Positions 52,060 through 61,564 of a DNA stretch of 64,000 nt are shown here, piece by piece. Numbering within the stretch: position 1 is the first letter of the stretch; every line of letters starts with the position of its first letter. Made by a program: the position numbers and the translations under genes. The notes beneath the pieces are model-generated. The model did not search any database and was not told the DNA's origin. It was given only the letters and a program-made list of their open reading frames with translations. Origin of the DNA: Sugiyamaella lignohabitans (Eukaryota > Ascomycota > Dipodascomycetes > Dipodascales > Trichomonascaceae); NCBI RefSeq assembly GCF_001640025.1, contig NC_031673.1, positions 434,001-498,000 on the forward strand, read 5' to 3'.

Positions 52060-54579
52060 TTACAAGTGGATGGAACGTCGTCGAAGCGATTCACAGAATT
52101 CTAATGCATCGTTCACAAAGGACTTGACTTCTGATTTGGAGACACTTTCGCTACCGTCAGGAAAGTCAAGAACCAGATTTGCTTCTATACGTCGGCCGCC
52201 AAACCCACCAGACTCAAGTGACGATAGTTGCAGAATATGGCCCTTGAATCCAAGGTCGATTTGCCTTCTGTAGCACATAGACTGGTAAAGATAGGTTACA
52301 TCGTCTTCAAACCCAGGCATCTTCAGCTTCAGTTCATTTGGAACGTAGATTTTTTTATTACCAGAGATGCCCAATTGAGCACGACTGAGAAACTGATTAA
52401 CTCCTTCTTGCTCATTATGATCCAAGAAGTTTGCGCTGGTAGCCGAAAATTTGATGTCAGTTTCATAATCTGGCAGAGACAAATATGAGTTCGCCTCATG
52501 GTCGGCAGACACTAATCTCAAAGAGTCTAAATCACATTCATCGGAGTTTTCTTTAAGTTCAAACCACATTTCAACAGGCGGTAGCTTTTGGAGTTTGTCC
52601 GAATCCTTCAAGTGAAATGGAGATGGAATGAATTTAATCTGCACTAATCTCATGTTATCATCATCCAAGAGACCCCTAGTACCTTCAACAGGAACAAGGC
52701 TATCATCCTCTGTAGAAGGAACCGAATCAGTAAGTAGCTTCGCATTGCTAAGAAGTTTGTTCCAGGCACTAGATGTGGCAGTTGTTGACCCAGAGTCTGG
52801 AGATGGTTTGGGTGGTGGTGGAGGTTTAGAGGGATCATGATAGATCTCATTATGATATAAAGAAAGCTCTGAGCATCTCTGGAAAACAAAGGGAACATTG
52901 GACAAAAAAGTGCGCTGAACATCTCCAGCTAAGTAAGATGGATCGGCTGCACTCTTCGCATTACTTTCAGATGGTGCTTCATGCAAAAGGTACCCAAAGG
53001 TGGCAGTGAATGTCAACTGATTATTAGAATCTTCCTGCTCAAGATTTTTCAAAAGTATATTGGAGACTGAATCTTCGTAAGAATCTTTAAGAGTACTGGG
53101 CTGGGGTGCAACTTTATTAATCTTTCCTTGAGCTAGCACTATATTCTTTGGTTGAGATCCCAAGTTTCTTAGTCTTTCAAAGGAAGAAAATGGTTGTTTT
53201 GATCGAACTTTCTTCCATCGTTTCCAAATGCGAGATCGTTCATTCCAGGCCAGGGCGTCATCATCAATAATACGGCTTAGCGATCTGGGCGTAAAGTTCG
53301 AATCTTCGTATATATAATTGGAAATAGATTTAGGCGTAAAACCAGAGGAATGTAAAATCAATCGTCGAGCATGTTCAGCATGGTCCTTCGATTTCGAAGA
53401 AGCCACCAACATTTTTTCGGATTGCTGATATCTTAAATAAGTATCAGAAAGCCTTTGGATCTGATCCAGTGGAATATCATTGATAGATGCAAAGGGTTCA
53501 AGACATGAAAAGTCAATGTCATTATCTTGGATGCTTTGTAGAGTCTTGTGAAGAGATGCCATGATCCAATTGCAGGTATCGGCTGTGGCACGAACAATAA
53601 TCTTTTGCTCGTCACCAAGAATAACGATACTAGCCCCAGATTTTGTCCAAGAACGAGGAAGTTTACTATTTTGTGACACAATAATGAATAGCTCTCTTCT
53701 TGTTAACTGAAATGTTCTTTCAATAATGACGTCAGATGATTCACTGACGGATTGACTGGCTGACACTCGCCATAAAGAAAGGAGAATTGTATTAATCAAT
53801 TGAGCTTTTGTACCAGAGGATCGCAGAGTCGAGTTGGATTTCTCGCGAATATATTCTCGGAGTTGGGGTACAGCAAAACTTCTTTTGAGATCAATGACTA
53901 ACTGGTCGTATCTTTTCGGTGATAATAACGAAGCAGATGGCTTCATTCTGTCGATATTGGCTATAGCTGTGCCTATAGGCACACTAGAAGTGAATACAAG
54001 TAATTGCTTTCTCTGTTCATCTAAGTCGTCTACTTTGATATCTCTAGAGAAATTCGTTTTTGGTCGTCTATGCTTTGGGATAACTCGAGATGACCTGGCT
54101 CCGAGAATAATATACTCTTGAGGTGGAGGTGGTAACTTCTTGCCCCGAGTTTTGGATGCAGCAAGTGAATGAGAATTACCTGTCACATTTTCAGTAGTCT
54201 CAGAGCCACTGAATTTCGTTTCACTCTGGCTGTCGACAGTAGAAGTATTGCTTCCAGCAGCAGAATCAATAGTTGTAGAGCTAGATCCAGCAGTGTCTGC
54301 AGCAGCAGCAGGGGTGGAATCTTTCTGATTTAATAAAGGGCTCTTTTTTAAACTACTGATGTCATCAACAGCGATTCCTTTCATGCCTTCCTTGCTAGAC
54401 AATAGCTCATTCTTAGTATCTCCCAAATTATCAGAACCAGGCCCAGAATTCCACCTTATACCATATCCGTAGGTTGTACAGCTATTGATGATATTGCCTG
54501 CTTTTGAAAGCACCCCTACAGATCCTCTTTTTGGCAAAAGACATATGGCCCTTCCAGCCCTCCCCCCAAATGATAACAT
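52060..54579 (-). CDS. SLS1: Mitochondrial inner-membrane expression factor Sls1
   Basis: The 839-aa protein opens with a basic mitochondrial presequence (about 1-45). A low-complexity Ser/Thr segment follows, then KHRRPKTNFSRDIKVDDLDE and a helical SAP-like/N-domain region (YDQLVIDLKRSFAVPQLREY, KAQLINTILLSLW). A KH-like region (about 290-370) has RRELFIIVSQNSKLPRSW and KIIVRATADTCNWI. The C-terminal third is a large conserved domain of unknown fold. This pattern fits fungal Sls1, which couples mitochondrial transcription (through Nam1/Rpo41) to membrane-bound translation. The identification rests on overall layout and the KH-like block. The gene diverges from RRN5 with only 263 bp between starts. 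Confidence 0.78.
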   Translation of the reverse strand: MLSFGGRAGRAICLLPKRGSVGVLSKAGNIINSCTTYGYGIRWNSGPGSDNLGDTKNELLSSKEGMKGIAVDDISSLKKSPLLNQKDSTPAAAADTAGSSSTTIDSAAGSNTSTVDSQSETKFSGSETTENVTGNSHSLAASKTRGKKLPPPPQEYIILGARSSRVIPKHRRPKTNFSRDIKVDDLDEQRKQLLVFTSSVPIGTAIANIDRMKPSASLLSPKRYDQLVIDLKRSFAVPQLREYIREKSNSTLRSSGTKAQLINTILLSLWRVSASQSVSESSDVIIERTFQLTRRELFIIVSQNSKLPRSWTKSGASIVILGDEQKIIVRATADTCNWIMASLHKTLQSIQDNDIDFSCLEPFASINDIPLDQIQRLSDTYLRYQQSEKMLVASSKSKDHAEHARRLILHSSGFTPKSISNYIYEDSNFTPRSLSRIIDDDALAWNERSRIWKRWKKVRSKQPFSSFERLRNLGSQPKNIVLAQGKINKVAPQPSTLKDSYEDSVSNILLKNLEQEDSNNQLTFTATFGYLLHEAPSESNAKSAADPSYLAGDVQRTFLSNVPFVFQRCSELSLYHNEIYHDPSKPPPPPKPSPDSGSTTATSSAWNKLLSNAKLLTDSVPSTEDDSLVPVEGTRGLLDDDNMRLVQIKFIPSPFHLKDSDKLQKLPPVEMWFELKENSDECDLDSLRLVSADHEANSYLSLPDYETDIKFSATSANFLDHNEQEGVNQFLSRAQLGISGNKKIYVPNELKLKMPGFEDDVTYLYQSMCYRRQIDLGFKGHILQLSSLESGGFGGRRIEANLVLDFPDGSESVSKSEVKSFVNDALEFCESLRRRSIHL

Positions 54580-54842
54580 CCCGAGAAATCAAGTTCCTGG
54601 AGAGTGCTAGCTGACCGAAGTGAGTCTGGCTTGTGAATATAGTGGTATAGTATGGTCGAAGCACGGCTACAAAAAATTCACTGCGAAAAGATCATGACGA
54701 TCAACATGAGAAGCTTTTATGCAGGGCATATACGGCTAGTTCAAGGTTAAATTTATTGTCAGTCAGTCGTCTTTTAAATATCCAGGAGTACCGTACAAGT
54801 ATTCTTGGATGACGTCTTTCTCACACTCTTTTCAACTTATTT

Positions 54843-56696
54843 ATGCCGCCAAAGAGGAAGTCATTGCCTGACATCAGCAATGAGGGTCCTAGCCAGAAGA
54901 AGTTGTTTTTGCAGGCAGATTATAGAATAAAGTACGGGAAACCACAGCTCGAGAAATATGTTGCTCAATTTAATAAGGAAGTTGTAGAATTTCTGACTGG
55001 TATCGACACAAGTGACTCTGGAGAACAAGTAGATTTTGTTTCTGAGAAAGATAATGATGCTGGTACCGAAGAACCACTGGTGGATGACGTTTCGGAGAGA
55101 ACAGAGCCTGCTATTAATGGGTCAGAGGCAGTTACCAGCAAATCCGAGGTAGTTACCAACATATTAGAGGTGGATAGCGATTCTGAACACTCCACAAATG
55201 GGGTGTTAAATCGAGTCGATGAGTGTTCTTCTTCAGAAGACAGTATTGGCATTGATGAGACAGACCTTGAACCAAGCGAGGACGACTACAGATGTGGAAC
55301 GATCTGGTCAGAAGAGGAAAAGGAAAGGTTTTTTACGGCTTTGGGGCGAAAATCTTGCCACGATATGGCTGCTATATCTAGGGCTGTTGGAACAAAGACT
55401 CTCATCGAGTGCGAAGCATATTACAACCTCCTTAAATCATGCTATGAATATCTGAAACGAAGAAAGCCGCTACTTAGCAAAACTCTGCAGCGAGAAATAT
55501 TCGTTTCATACGAGGATTTGCCATATTCTTATGAAATGACGGAGTCATGGGACTCGGTTGAAAACAAATATGCCAATGCTGTAATTGACGCTATAGCGGA
55601 TATGGAGGTTGAAAAACAGAACCAGCAGCAAGAAACGACTAATGATCAGAATGGCACCACAGAACACACAAATTCGGAGCCTTTACTGTTAAAATTAGAT
55701 ACTGATACCTCTTCACAGCACCCGATAGATACCACCTTGATCAACGGTTCATCTCACGAGCATCCAAACACCGGTACCCTGCAGGGTGTCGGGTCTGAGA
55801 TCTCAGTTTCCAATGTAGCTTCATCTGATTATAAAGTATCTGCTACTAGGACAGCTACTACTGTAGCCACCAATGTAGTCCCTCGTAAGACCCTATTTGC
55901 GAAAAGGAGTGGAATGTGCGCAAAAGCATCTTCTCAACTGCTAAATATACCTGAAGCTGTGAAATTTGCCAACATGTTTTTCAGGCAGAGCCAAAAAAAT
56001 CTGGGACATATGTACCATCATGGTGGCCGTGGTCAAAAGAAAAGCCATTTTTATTTGGAAGACATTTCACAAGAAGCAGTCGATTATCTTGAGAATATTA
56101 TAAAATCTCAGACAAGATTAATATTGGGCAGATATATTTGGAGTGCCGAAGACTATGATCCCAGCGACGAGGAACATCGTAATAAAGCTTTCTATGAAAA
56201 TTTGGTCCATGCCATGGGTTACATTACACGGGTGAACAAGCACCTCCAGGAAAGGTATCCGAGAGCTACATTTTGGAAAGCTATTTCTGATTTTAATGGT
56301 GTTGAAATAGATACTTACAACACCCCTCCGCTACAAAAAAATCCCGCAGATGAGTACCGGTTTCACTTTGGTGTAGAGCCTAAACATCAAAATCGGTTCC
56401 CGTTCGGACTCAAACAACAATTCCAACCATACGAGCATTTGGCTTACAGCCAACCTACCATTGACGTAGAGGACTCATACAGCCCTCAACAGCGGAGATT
56501 TTTCCAACAGGTTTTAGAAGCAGCACAAGAAGTGGCACAACGCCGCCCAGAAGATTCAACGTCACCATCTGATATCGTCAAATCTAGCAACACAGACGAC
56601 GACATTGACAGATATCTTGATCTTGTTGAGATCGACATATCACGGCACGAAGAAAAACGGCTCCTGGTATGGTTTAATGGAGCCGAGGCTACTTAG
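54843..56696 (+). CDS. RRN5: RNA polymerase I upstream activating factor subunit Rrn5
   Basis: The 617-aa protein has the motif LEKYVAQFNKEVVEFLTG near 35-53, the Rrn5 signature that resembles a histone-fold lead. A SANT/Myb-like domain follows at about 155-210: GTIWSEEEKERFFTALGRKS and LIECEAYYNLLKSCYEY, with SYEMTESWDSVENKYANAV after it. Between are acidic linkers. Rrn5 pairs with Uaf30, Rrn9, Rrn10 and H3/H4 in UAF to activate rDNA promoters. The C-terminal half (about 370-560) is conserved-looking but unassigned. One exon. A single GC arm lies 55 nt past the stop. S. cerevisiae Rrn5 is shorter (about 360 aa), so the extra C-terminal length is notable. Confidence 0.8.
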   Translation: MPPKRKSLPDISNEGPSQKKLFLQADYRIKYGKPQLEKYVAQFNKEVVEFLTGIDTSDSGEQVDFVSEKDNDAGTEEPLVDDVSERTEPAINGSEAVTSKSEVVTNILEVDSDSEHSTNGVLNRVDECSSSEDSIGIDETDLEPSEDDYRCGTIWSEEEKERFFTALGRKSCHDMAAISRAVGTKTLIECEAYYNLLKSCYEYLKRRKPLLSKTLQREIFVSYEDLPYSYEMTESWDSVENKYANAVIDAIADMEVEKQNQQQETTNDQNGTTEHTNSEPLLLKLDTDTSSQHPIDTTLINGSSHEHPNTGTLQGVGSEISVSNVASSDYKVSATRTATTVATNVVPRKTLFAKRSGMCAKASSQLLNIPEAVKFANMFFRQSQKNLGHMYHHGGRGQKKSHFYLEDISQEAVDYLENIIKSQTRLILGRYIWSAEDYDPSDEEHRNKAFYENLVHAMGYITRVNKHLQERYPRATFWKAISDFNGVEIDTYNTPPLQKNPADEYRFHFGVEPKHQNRFPFGLKQQFQPYEHLAYSQPTIDVEDSYSPQQRRFFQQVLEAAQEVAQRRPEDSTSPSDIVKSSNTDDDIDRYLDLVEIDISRHEEKRLLVWFNGAEAT

Positions 56697-56751
56697 CATT
56701 TGCATTATTTATTTACTTTGCATTATCATTATATTTTTCAGAAATCACTTT

Positions 56752-56810
56752 GCCTCCGGCGGCTGGGGCTCCGCCCCAGACCCCGTTGCTCCTCTCGCTT
56801 CGCTCGAGTC
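56752..56810 (+). repeat. Single GC-rich hairpin arm
   Basis: Plus-orientation arm with the CTCTCGCTTCGCTCGAGTC inner stem, 55 nt past the RRN5 stop and in sense orientation to it. No partner follows. Confidence 0.92.
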
Positions 56811-58506
56811 GAGCGTCTACCCTCAGGAAAATCTACACACCGAGCAAAGAGATTCAGGGACGAAATATATCGTTATAGTGTCTTGTAAAATTGGGTTAGA
56901 TTTACTGATAAAGTATCAGAGATCTGTTAGAGTTTGACAGGTCGATTCTAAAGAAAGTTTCGGTTAGTGTCAGCTTGGCCACTGTTATTGGATTTAGAGT
57001 TAAATCAATTGTTATTTTTCGTAGTACTTTCTGTAAGCGATTAATCTCATGAATTTATTCTATAAGGCGCACAAATACGGAACACATGCTGGTCCAAATT
57101 TCTAGATTGAAATATTTTGATTAACCAGGGCTGATATTTCAAAATAAAAAAAAGACAAAAATAGCGATCTTAAAAAAGCATCACTGAATGGTGCAAACTG
57201 CTATTTTTACACTGTTCTTGCTTGGTTTGTGTTGTGAACTATGTTCACATATGTGGAGCACATTGCATATTAAACGAAGAGGCTGGCTTGCAGGCGCAGC
57301 GTCATGAAGTACATCAGTGCAGACTTTTATTCAGGTGGCAGACCGTTCTAAATATCTGATGTAAATAAAGTTTTACATGGTTACATATGGACTAGTTTTC
57401 CAGCATCCAACGGGTGGAGATTATGGCCACCAGTCTCAAGCTTATAATGCAATGGTTGTTGTTCATAAGGTTAGCGGATTTATTCTCCGATGATGCCGAG
57501 ACACTGTCAATTGGCGAAAATAATATTCTACCAGCCACACATCAAGTAAACTTAGATAAACCTGTGATCAACCAAAAGTTCACACGAGGTTCACATTTCA
57601 TATTTCACAAAATGATTATATTTTTATTACACAGCTCTTTGCTAAAGTTGAACGTAGGGGGAGATATTTTATAATAACAGACATGGCAATGGATCAGTTC
57701 TCAATATAAAAACACCTTTTTCGACAAATGCTATATAATACACTATCTTTTAAAACGTGAAATGCTTAAATCATCTGATAGCAGTATGACTAGTAGCTCC
57801 GCCACGCACCCCTGAAGTTTCTATAATTGTATATGGAGCTTGGAATGGAAAAAGATCAGCCATTTATTCCTGCAAGCTGCTACATATAACTGTACAGCAG
57901 CACGGGCCTTATCTCTTTAAGTCCATAAAAAGCAAAGAAGATAGCATCGTGAATCTAAAAATACATGCACCTTGTGACGAGAATAGTGCGTATATGTCTG
58001 GAGAGTCTCCAATCAGGAAATTAACGGCCAATATTGGAATAGTTGTGACAGTATACACCGGAATACGAGCGGGTGGAGAGACAAATATTATATCAGTCTT
58101 GCAGGGGGTTACGAAGCACATGCCAATACTATGCAGTCTAGAGCGCTTACTTTACGGGATGCCGTGGATGGGGTGAGTTCTAATGTAATGTAGGGTTTGA
58201 TCTGGTTATAGCTAGAGCTGGGGTATAGAGAGGAAGGTCCTACAAGATCTATATAAATAGACAATAATCAGGACTTGACATGTCACGACAGTTTTTTGCA
58301 GATTCCGTGCTAAACATAATCCCTGACATCGAACACAATTCAATTATAAATCCAGATCATTCCCCCCTGATTAGAGTATATCTATCGCTCTTAGCACTCG
58401 ACTCCAGCGAATTCGTATTTTCTCTCGTTTCACTTTGCCTTTGTGAATATCTCACTATCGCACATTGCACAATTGCAATAGTTCTCATTCACTAGCACAT
58501 TATTTA
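56811..58506. other. Long intergenic region upstream of the CRH gene
   Basis: About 1.7 kb, AT-rich. Short frames (for example 57414..57674) lack any family feature. The last few hundred bases should be the CRH promoter. No GC arm beyond 56810. Confidence 0.5.
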
Positions 58507-60135
58507 ATGACATTTACAATGGTTGGTAAACACTCATTTTTATCAGCAGTGGCTATCGCATTGATTTCGCCGACTGTAAATGCACAAACCTTCACTACCT
58601 GCAACCCGTTGAGCTCTAACGATTGTCCTGCCGATCCTGCACTTGGAGGTCCGCTATTTGTAGATTTCACTCAGGGTTCTTCCAATGACTTTTCTCCACT
58701 CACTGCTGCGTCAAAGATTTCGTATAATGATTTAGGAGTTGGTTTTACAGTTGCTCAGCAAGGAGATAATCCTACACTGGCTTCAAATGGTTACATCATG
58801 TTCGGTAGAATCGAGGTTGTTCTACAGGCGGCTCCTGGTCAAGGTATGGTTTCAAGTGTGATCCTACAAAGTGATGACTTAGATGAGATCGATATGGAGT
58901 GGATTGGAGGTGACAATACCCAATTCCAGTCGAATTACTTCTCAAAAGGTCAAACCACTACTTTCGATCGTGGAGAGTTTCACTCTGTTAACGATCCAGT
59001 GGGCTCTTTTCATAATTACACAGTCGACTGGACTGCCGACCAAACCACTTGGTATTTAGATGGTGCTCCAGTCAGGGTATTAGAGAGCAATGCTCCTGAA
59101 GGATATCCTCAGACTCCTATGAAACTACGTATGGGATCATGGGCGGGTGGTGACCCAAGTAACCCTCCTGGAACTATTGAGTGGGCAGGTGGTCCAACCA
59201 ATTATGCTGCTGGTCCTTTCACATTCTATGTCAAATCTGTTTACTACGTTGACTATTCAACTGGATCTGAGTATGTTTACGGAGATGAGAGTGGTTCGTG
59301 GCAATCTATTAAAGCTATTGGTGGTAGTGTCATAGGAAGTCCAGTATCTCCACCTGCCGTTAATGCATTAGCTGCCGTTGCTAGCAGTGCTGATCCCCCT
59401 TCAAGCCTACCTCCTGTTGCAAGTTCAACACCAGCTATGTCCAGTTCTGCTTCACCTCCACCTCCACCTCCTCCATCACCCACTCCTTCATCTTCCGCTA
59501 TACCATCAAGCTCAATTGAATCATCCCCCACAATTTTCAGTAGTTCTGTGGCTACTAGTACATTATCCAGCTCCAGTTCCATATTCAGTTCATCATCACC
59601 ACCACCTCCTCCTTCTACAAGTACCCCCAGTTCGAGCTCATTATTTACATCAAGCTCTTTACCACCCCCACCACCCCCTAGTACCACATCTACCACCTCA
59701 ACGCCATCGAGTTCCTCAGCACCTCCAAGCAGCTCGTCCACGACCTCAAGCACTACTTCTTCTATTGAATCATCAAGTTCGAGTTCTGTAGAACCATCTA
59801 CTACCTCGTCAAGCTCAACGCCGCCACCTCCACCCCCTCCTCCAACTACTACCTCAGCGATAAGATCCTCAAGCTTGACCTCGACTTCATCCACCACTTC
59901 CAGCACTACTTCTAGTACCACATCCACAACTACATCCTCCACTATCAGCACCACTTCTACTACCAGCATCAACACTACTACCTCGCTACCACCACCTCCA
60001 TCCACGTCTTCCAGTACAAGCGCATCTACAACTCCAAGTATCGTCCCTCCCAGCGAAGGAGCAGCATCACTGTCCAGCATCCCATCCTTTGTATCACTTA
60101 CGATCGTTATAATCTCGGTTATCTTGCATGTTTAA
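58507..60135 (+). CDS. CRH1: GPI-anchored cell-wall transglycosylase, Crh family (GH16)
   Basis: The 542-aa protein has a signal peptide (about 1-27, ending VNAQT), a GH16 beta-jelly-roll domain (about 45-260) with the catalytic motif DEIDMEWIG (about 125-133; both Glu and the Asp present), and WYLDGAPVRV. A long Ser/Thr/Pro-rich stalk follows (about 285-515), with at least six blocks of 5-8 prolines. The hydrophobic C-terminus is typical of a GPI signal. Crh enzymes link chitin to beta-glucan in the wall. No CBM18 chitin-binding module is seen, as in Crh1/Crr1 versus some Utr2 forms. ATG 58507 or the one at 58519 could start; both keep the signal peptide. Confidence 0.9.
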   Translation: MTFTMVGKHSFLSAVAIALISPTVNAQTFTTCNPLSSNDCPADPALGGPLFVDFTQGSSNDFSPLTAASKISYNDLGVGFTVAQQGDNPTLASNGYIMFGRIEVVLQAAPGQGMVSSVILQSDDLDEIDMEWIGGDNTQFQSNYFSKGQTTTFDRGEFHSVNDPVGSFHNYTVDWTADQTTWYLDGAPVRVLESNAPEGYPQTPMKLRMGSWAGGDPSNPPGTIEWAGGPTNYAAGPFTFYVKSVYYVDYSTGSEYVYGDESGSWQSIKAIGGSVIGSPVSPPAVNALAAVASSADPPSSLPPVASSTPAMSSSASPPPPPPPSPTPSSSAIPSSSIESSPTIFSSSVATSTLSSSSSIFSSSSPPPPPSTSTPSSSSLFTSSSLPPPPPPSTTSTTSTPSSSSAPPSSSSTTSSTTSSIESSSSSSVEPSTTSSSSTPPPPPPPPTTTSAIRSSSLTSTSSTTSSTTSSTTSTTTSSTISTTSTTSINTTTSLPPPPSTSSSTSASTTPSIVPPSEGAASLSSIPSFVSLTIVIISVILHV

Positions 60136-60343
60136 GTGTTTAAATCAAGTCATTGTCAATTTCAACAGATACAAATTATATCTCTGGAAAATTATTACTC
60201 TGCCGATTGTGCATGTCACGAATTAATGAATATGAATCTATAACACATTGTATTGTAGCAAACTACAATTTTAATAAATTACTCTTTTACTAGTCCTTCT
60301 GGAATAAATAGGTATAATATACATTGTCACCAGTCTAGCAAAA

Positions 60344-61246
60344 TCATGCACGCTTATCATTATTTCTCTTCCATGGAGGAACATACGCTCTAGAACCCCC
60401 TTTCTCAGAAGTAGTAGATGCAGGACTAGATCTTTCTGCATCTTTTGAAGTCGGTATTGTCCTTCCAGTTGGCTCGATGGATTTACTAGACCTGTTCTGT
60501 TCTTTTTCAGTTGTTTCCGGAGATAGCGAAGCTTTTGATTCTCTATCATTACTCTTTTCACTCGACTCAATGGATTTACTAGAGTCCTTCTGTTCTTTTT
60601 CGCTTGGTTTCTGGGATGTCGTCGGATTTAACTTTTTATCTTTGCTTCTACTGTTTCTAATCGGGTGACGCATTGATTTCGACTTCAACCCTATCGGTTC
60701 TTCTTCCGAAGCCAATTGACTACTTTCTGTCTTCGATTTCAAGTGCTTTGTAAATTCTGATCTAGTCTTAGACACCGTATCGTCTGGTCGGGAAGCACCA
60801 GAACGCTCTTTCAAACCGTTCTTCTTAGCAGTATCACTATCACTGCCTTCCACTCTCTTTTCATCCCGACTGGTCTTATCAGCTATAGAAACCTTGGACA
60901 AAGCATCAGCCAGGTCATCAGTCTGATCTGGCCCGCTTCTAGCATTATCTCTCTTATCAGCTGTTCTGTTGTCCTGTAGCGTCTTTGTGATCAATCCAAA
61001 AGCAGCACTTGGCCTGAACTGCGGTCTCGAGGCTCCACCAGGTCCTCCTGAACTGGCATTACCAGGACCTTCCGTTCTACGGGCACGAATAACGTACTTA
61101 GGGACGTCCTCTGCCGGCACAAACCCCGGCCTGATTTTGACGGTCTTCCTCACCGAACCATCGCTTCTAACAGAGCCACCCACGTACCTAGCCCCGTCCT
61201 CACCAACCTTAATACCACTGGGAGACTCAGGAGGCCTGTCGTTCAT
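60344..61246 (-). CDS. PYM-like protein (Mago-Y14 binding domain)
   Basis: The 300-aa protein has an N-terminal block (about 10-48) GARYVGGSVRSDGSVRK then KIRPGFVPAEDVPKYV, which matches the Mago-binding (WIBG) domain of PYM: a G/Y, SxRxDGxxRK, and PGFVPxEDV pattern. The rest is Ser/Lys/Glu-rich and disordered, containing three related SKSIE repeats (about 225-270). The C-terminus has RAYVPPWKR, a YVPPxxR motif seen in several RNA-associated proteins. PYM disassembles exon-junction complexes on translating ribosomes. Many yeasts have lost the EJC, so this gene suggests it persists here. Family assignment rests on the short N-terminal domain. ATG 61246. Confidence 0.7.
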   Translation of the reverse strand: MNDRPPESPSGIKVGEDGARYVGGSVRSDGSVRKTVKIRPGFVPAEDVPKYVIRARRTEGPGNASSGGPGGASRPQFRPSAAFGLITKTLQDNRTADKRDNARSGPDQTDDLADALSKVSIADKTSRDEKRVEGSDSDTAKKNGLKERSGASRPDDTVSKTRSEFTKHLKSKTESSQLASEEEPIGLKSKSMRHPIRNSRSKDKKLNPTTSQKPSEKEQKDSSKSIESSEKSNDRESKASLSPETTEKEQNRSSKSIEPTGRTIPTSKDAERSSPASTTSEKGGSRAYVPPWKRNNDKRA

Positions 61247-61425
61247 TGCCAAGCTAATTAGTCCCTCTGTCCACCCGGATCATAAAAACCAATGCAGAGA
61301 CGCAAGTGATCGGCGATAAAATATCATCGCCATCTCTATTCTTATACCGGTCACAACCTCGTACTCTGCCAACTTCCCCCTCCGATAAGCATTTTTGGTC
61401 CCTTTTTCACCCGGGAAGGGGGGTT

Positions 61426-61564
61426 GCCTCCGGCGGCTGGGGCTCCGCCCCAGACCCTGGTAGCTCCTGCTTCGCAGGAGTTTTTTTGCTGGGACGTGGA
61501 CGCCCGACTCGAGCGGAGCGAGAGGAGCAGCGGGGTCTGGGGCGGAGCCCCAGCCGCCGGAGGC
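61426..61564. repeat. GC-rich inverted repeat, two arms
   Basis: The left inner stem is CTCCTGCTTCGCAGGAG, the right ACTCGAGCGGAGCGAG. It lies about 180 bp upstream of the PYM-like ATG, in its probable leader or promoter. Confidence 0.95.

Noticed and set aside
59277..60080. 267-codon frame antisense to the CRH gene
   Set aside because: Shadow of the Ser/Thr/Pro stalk; Val/Gly/Glu-only composition.
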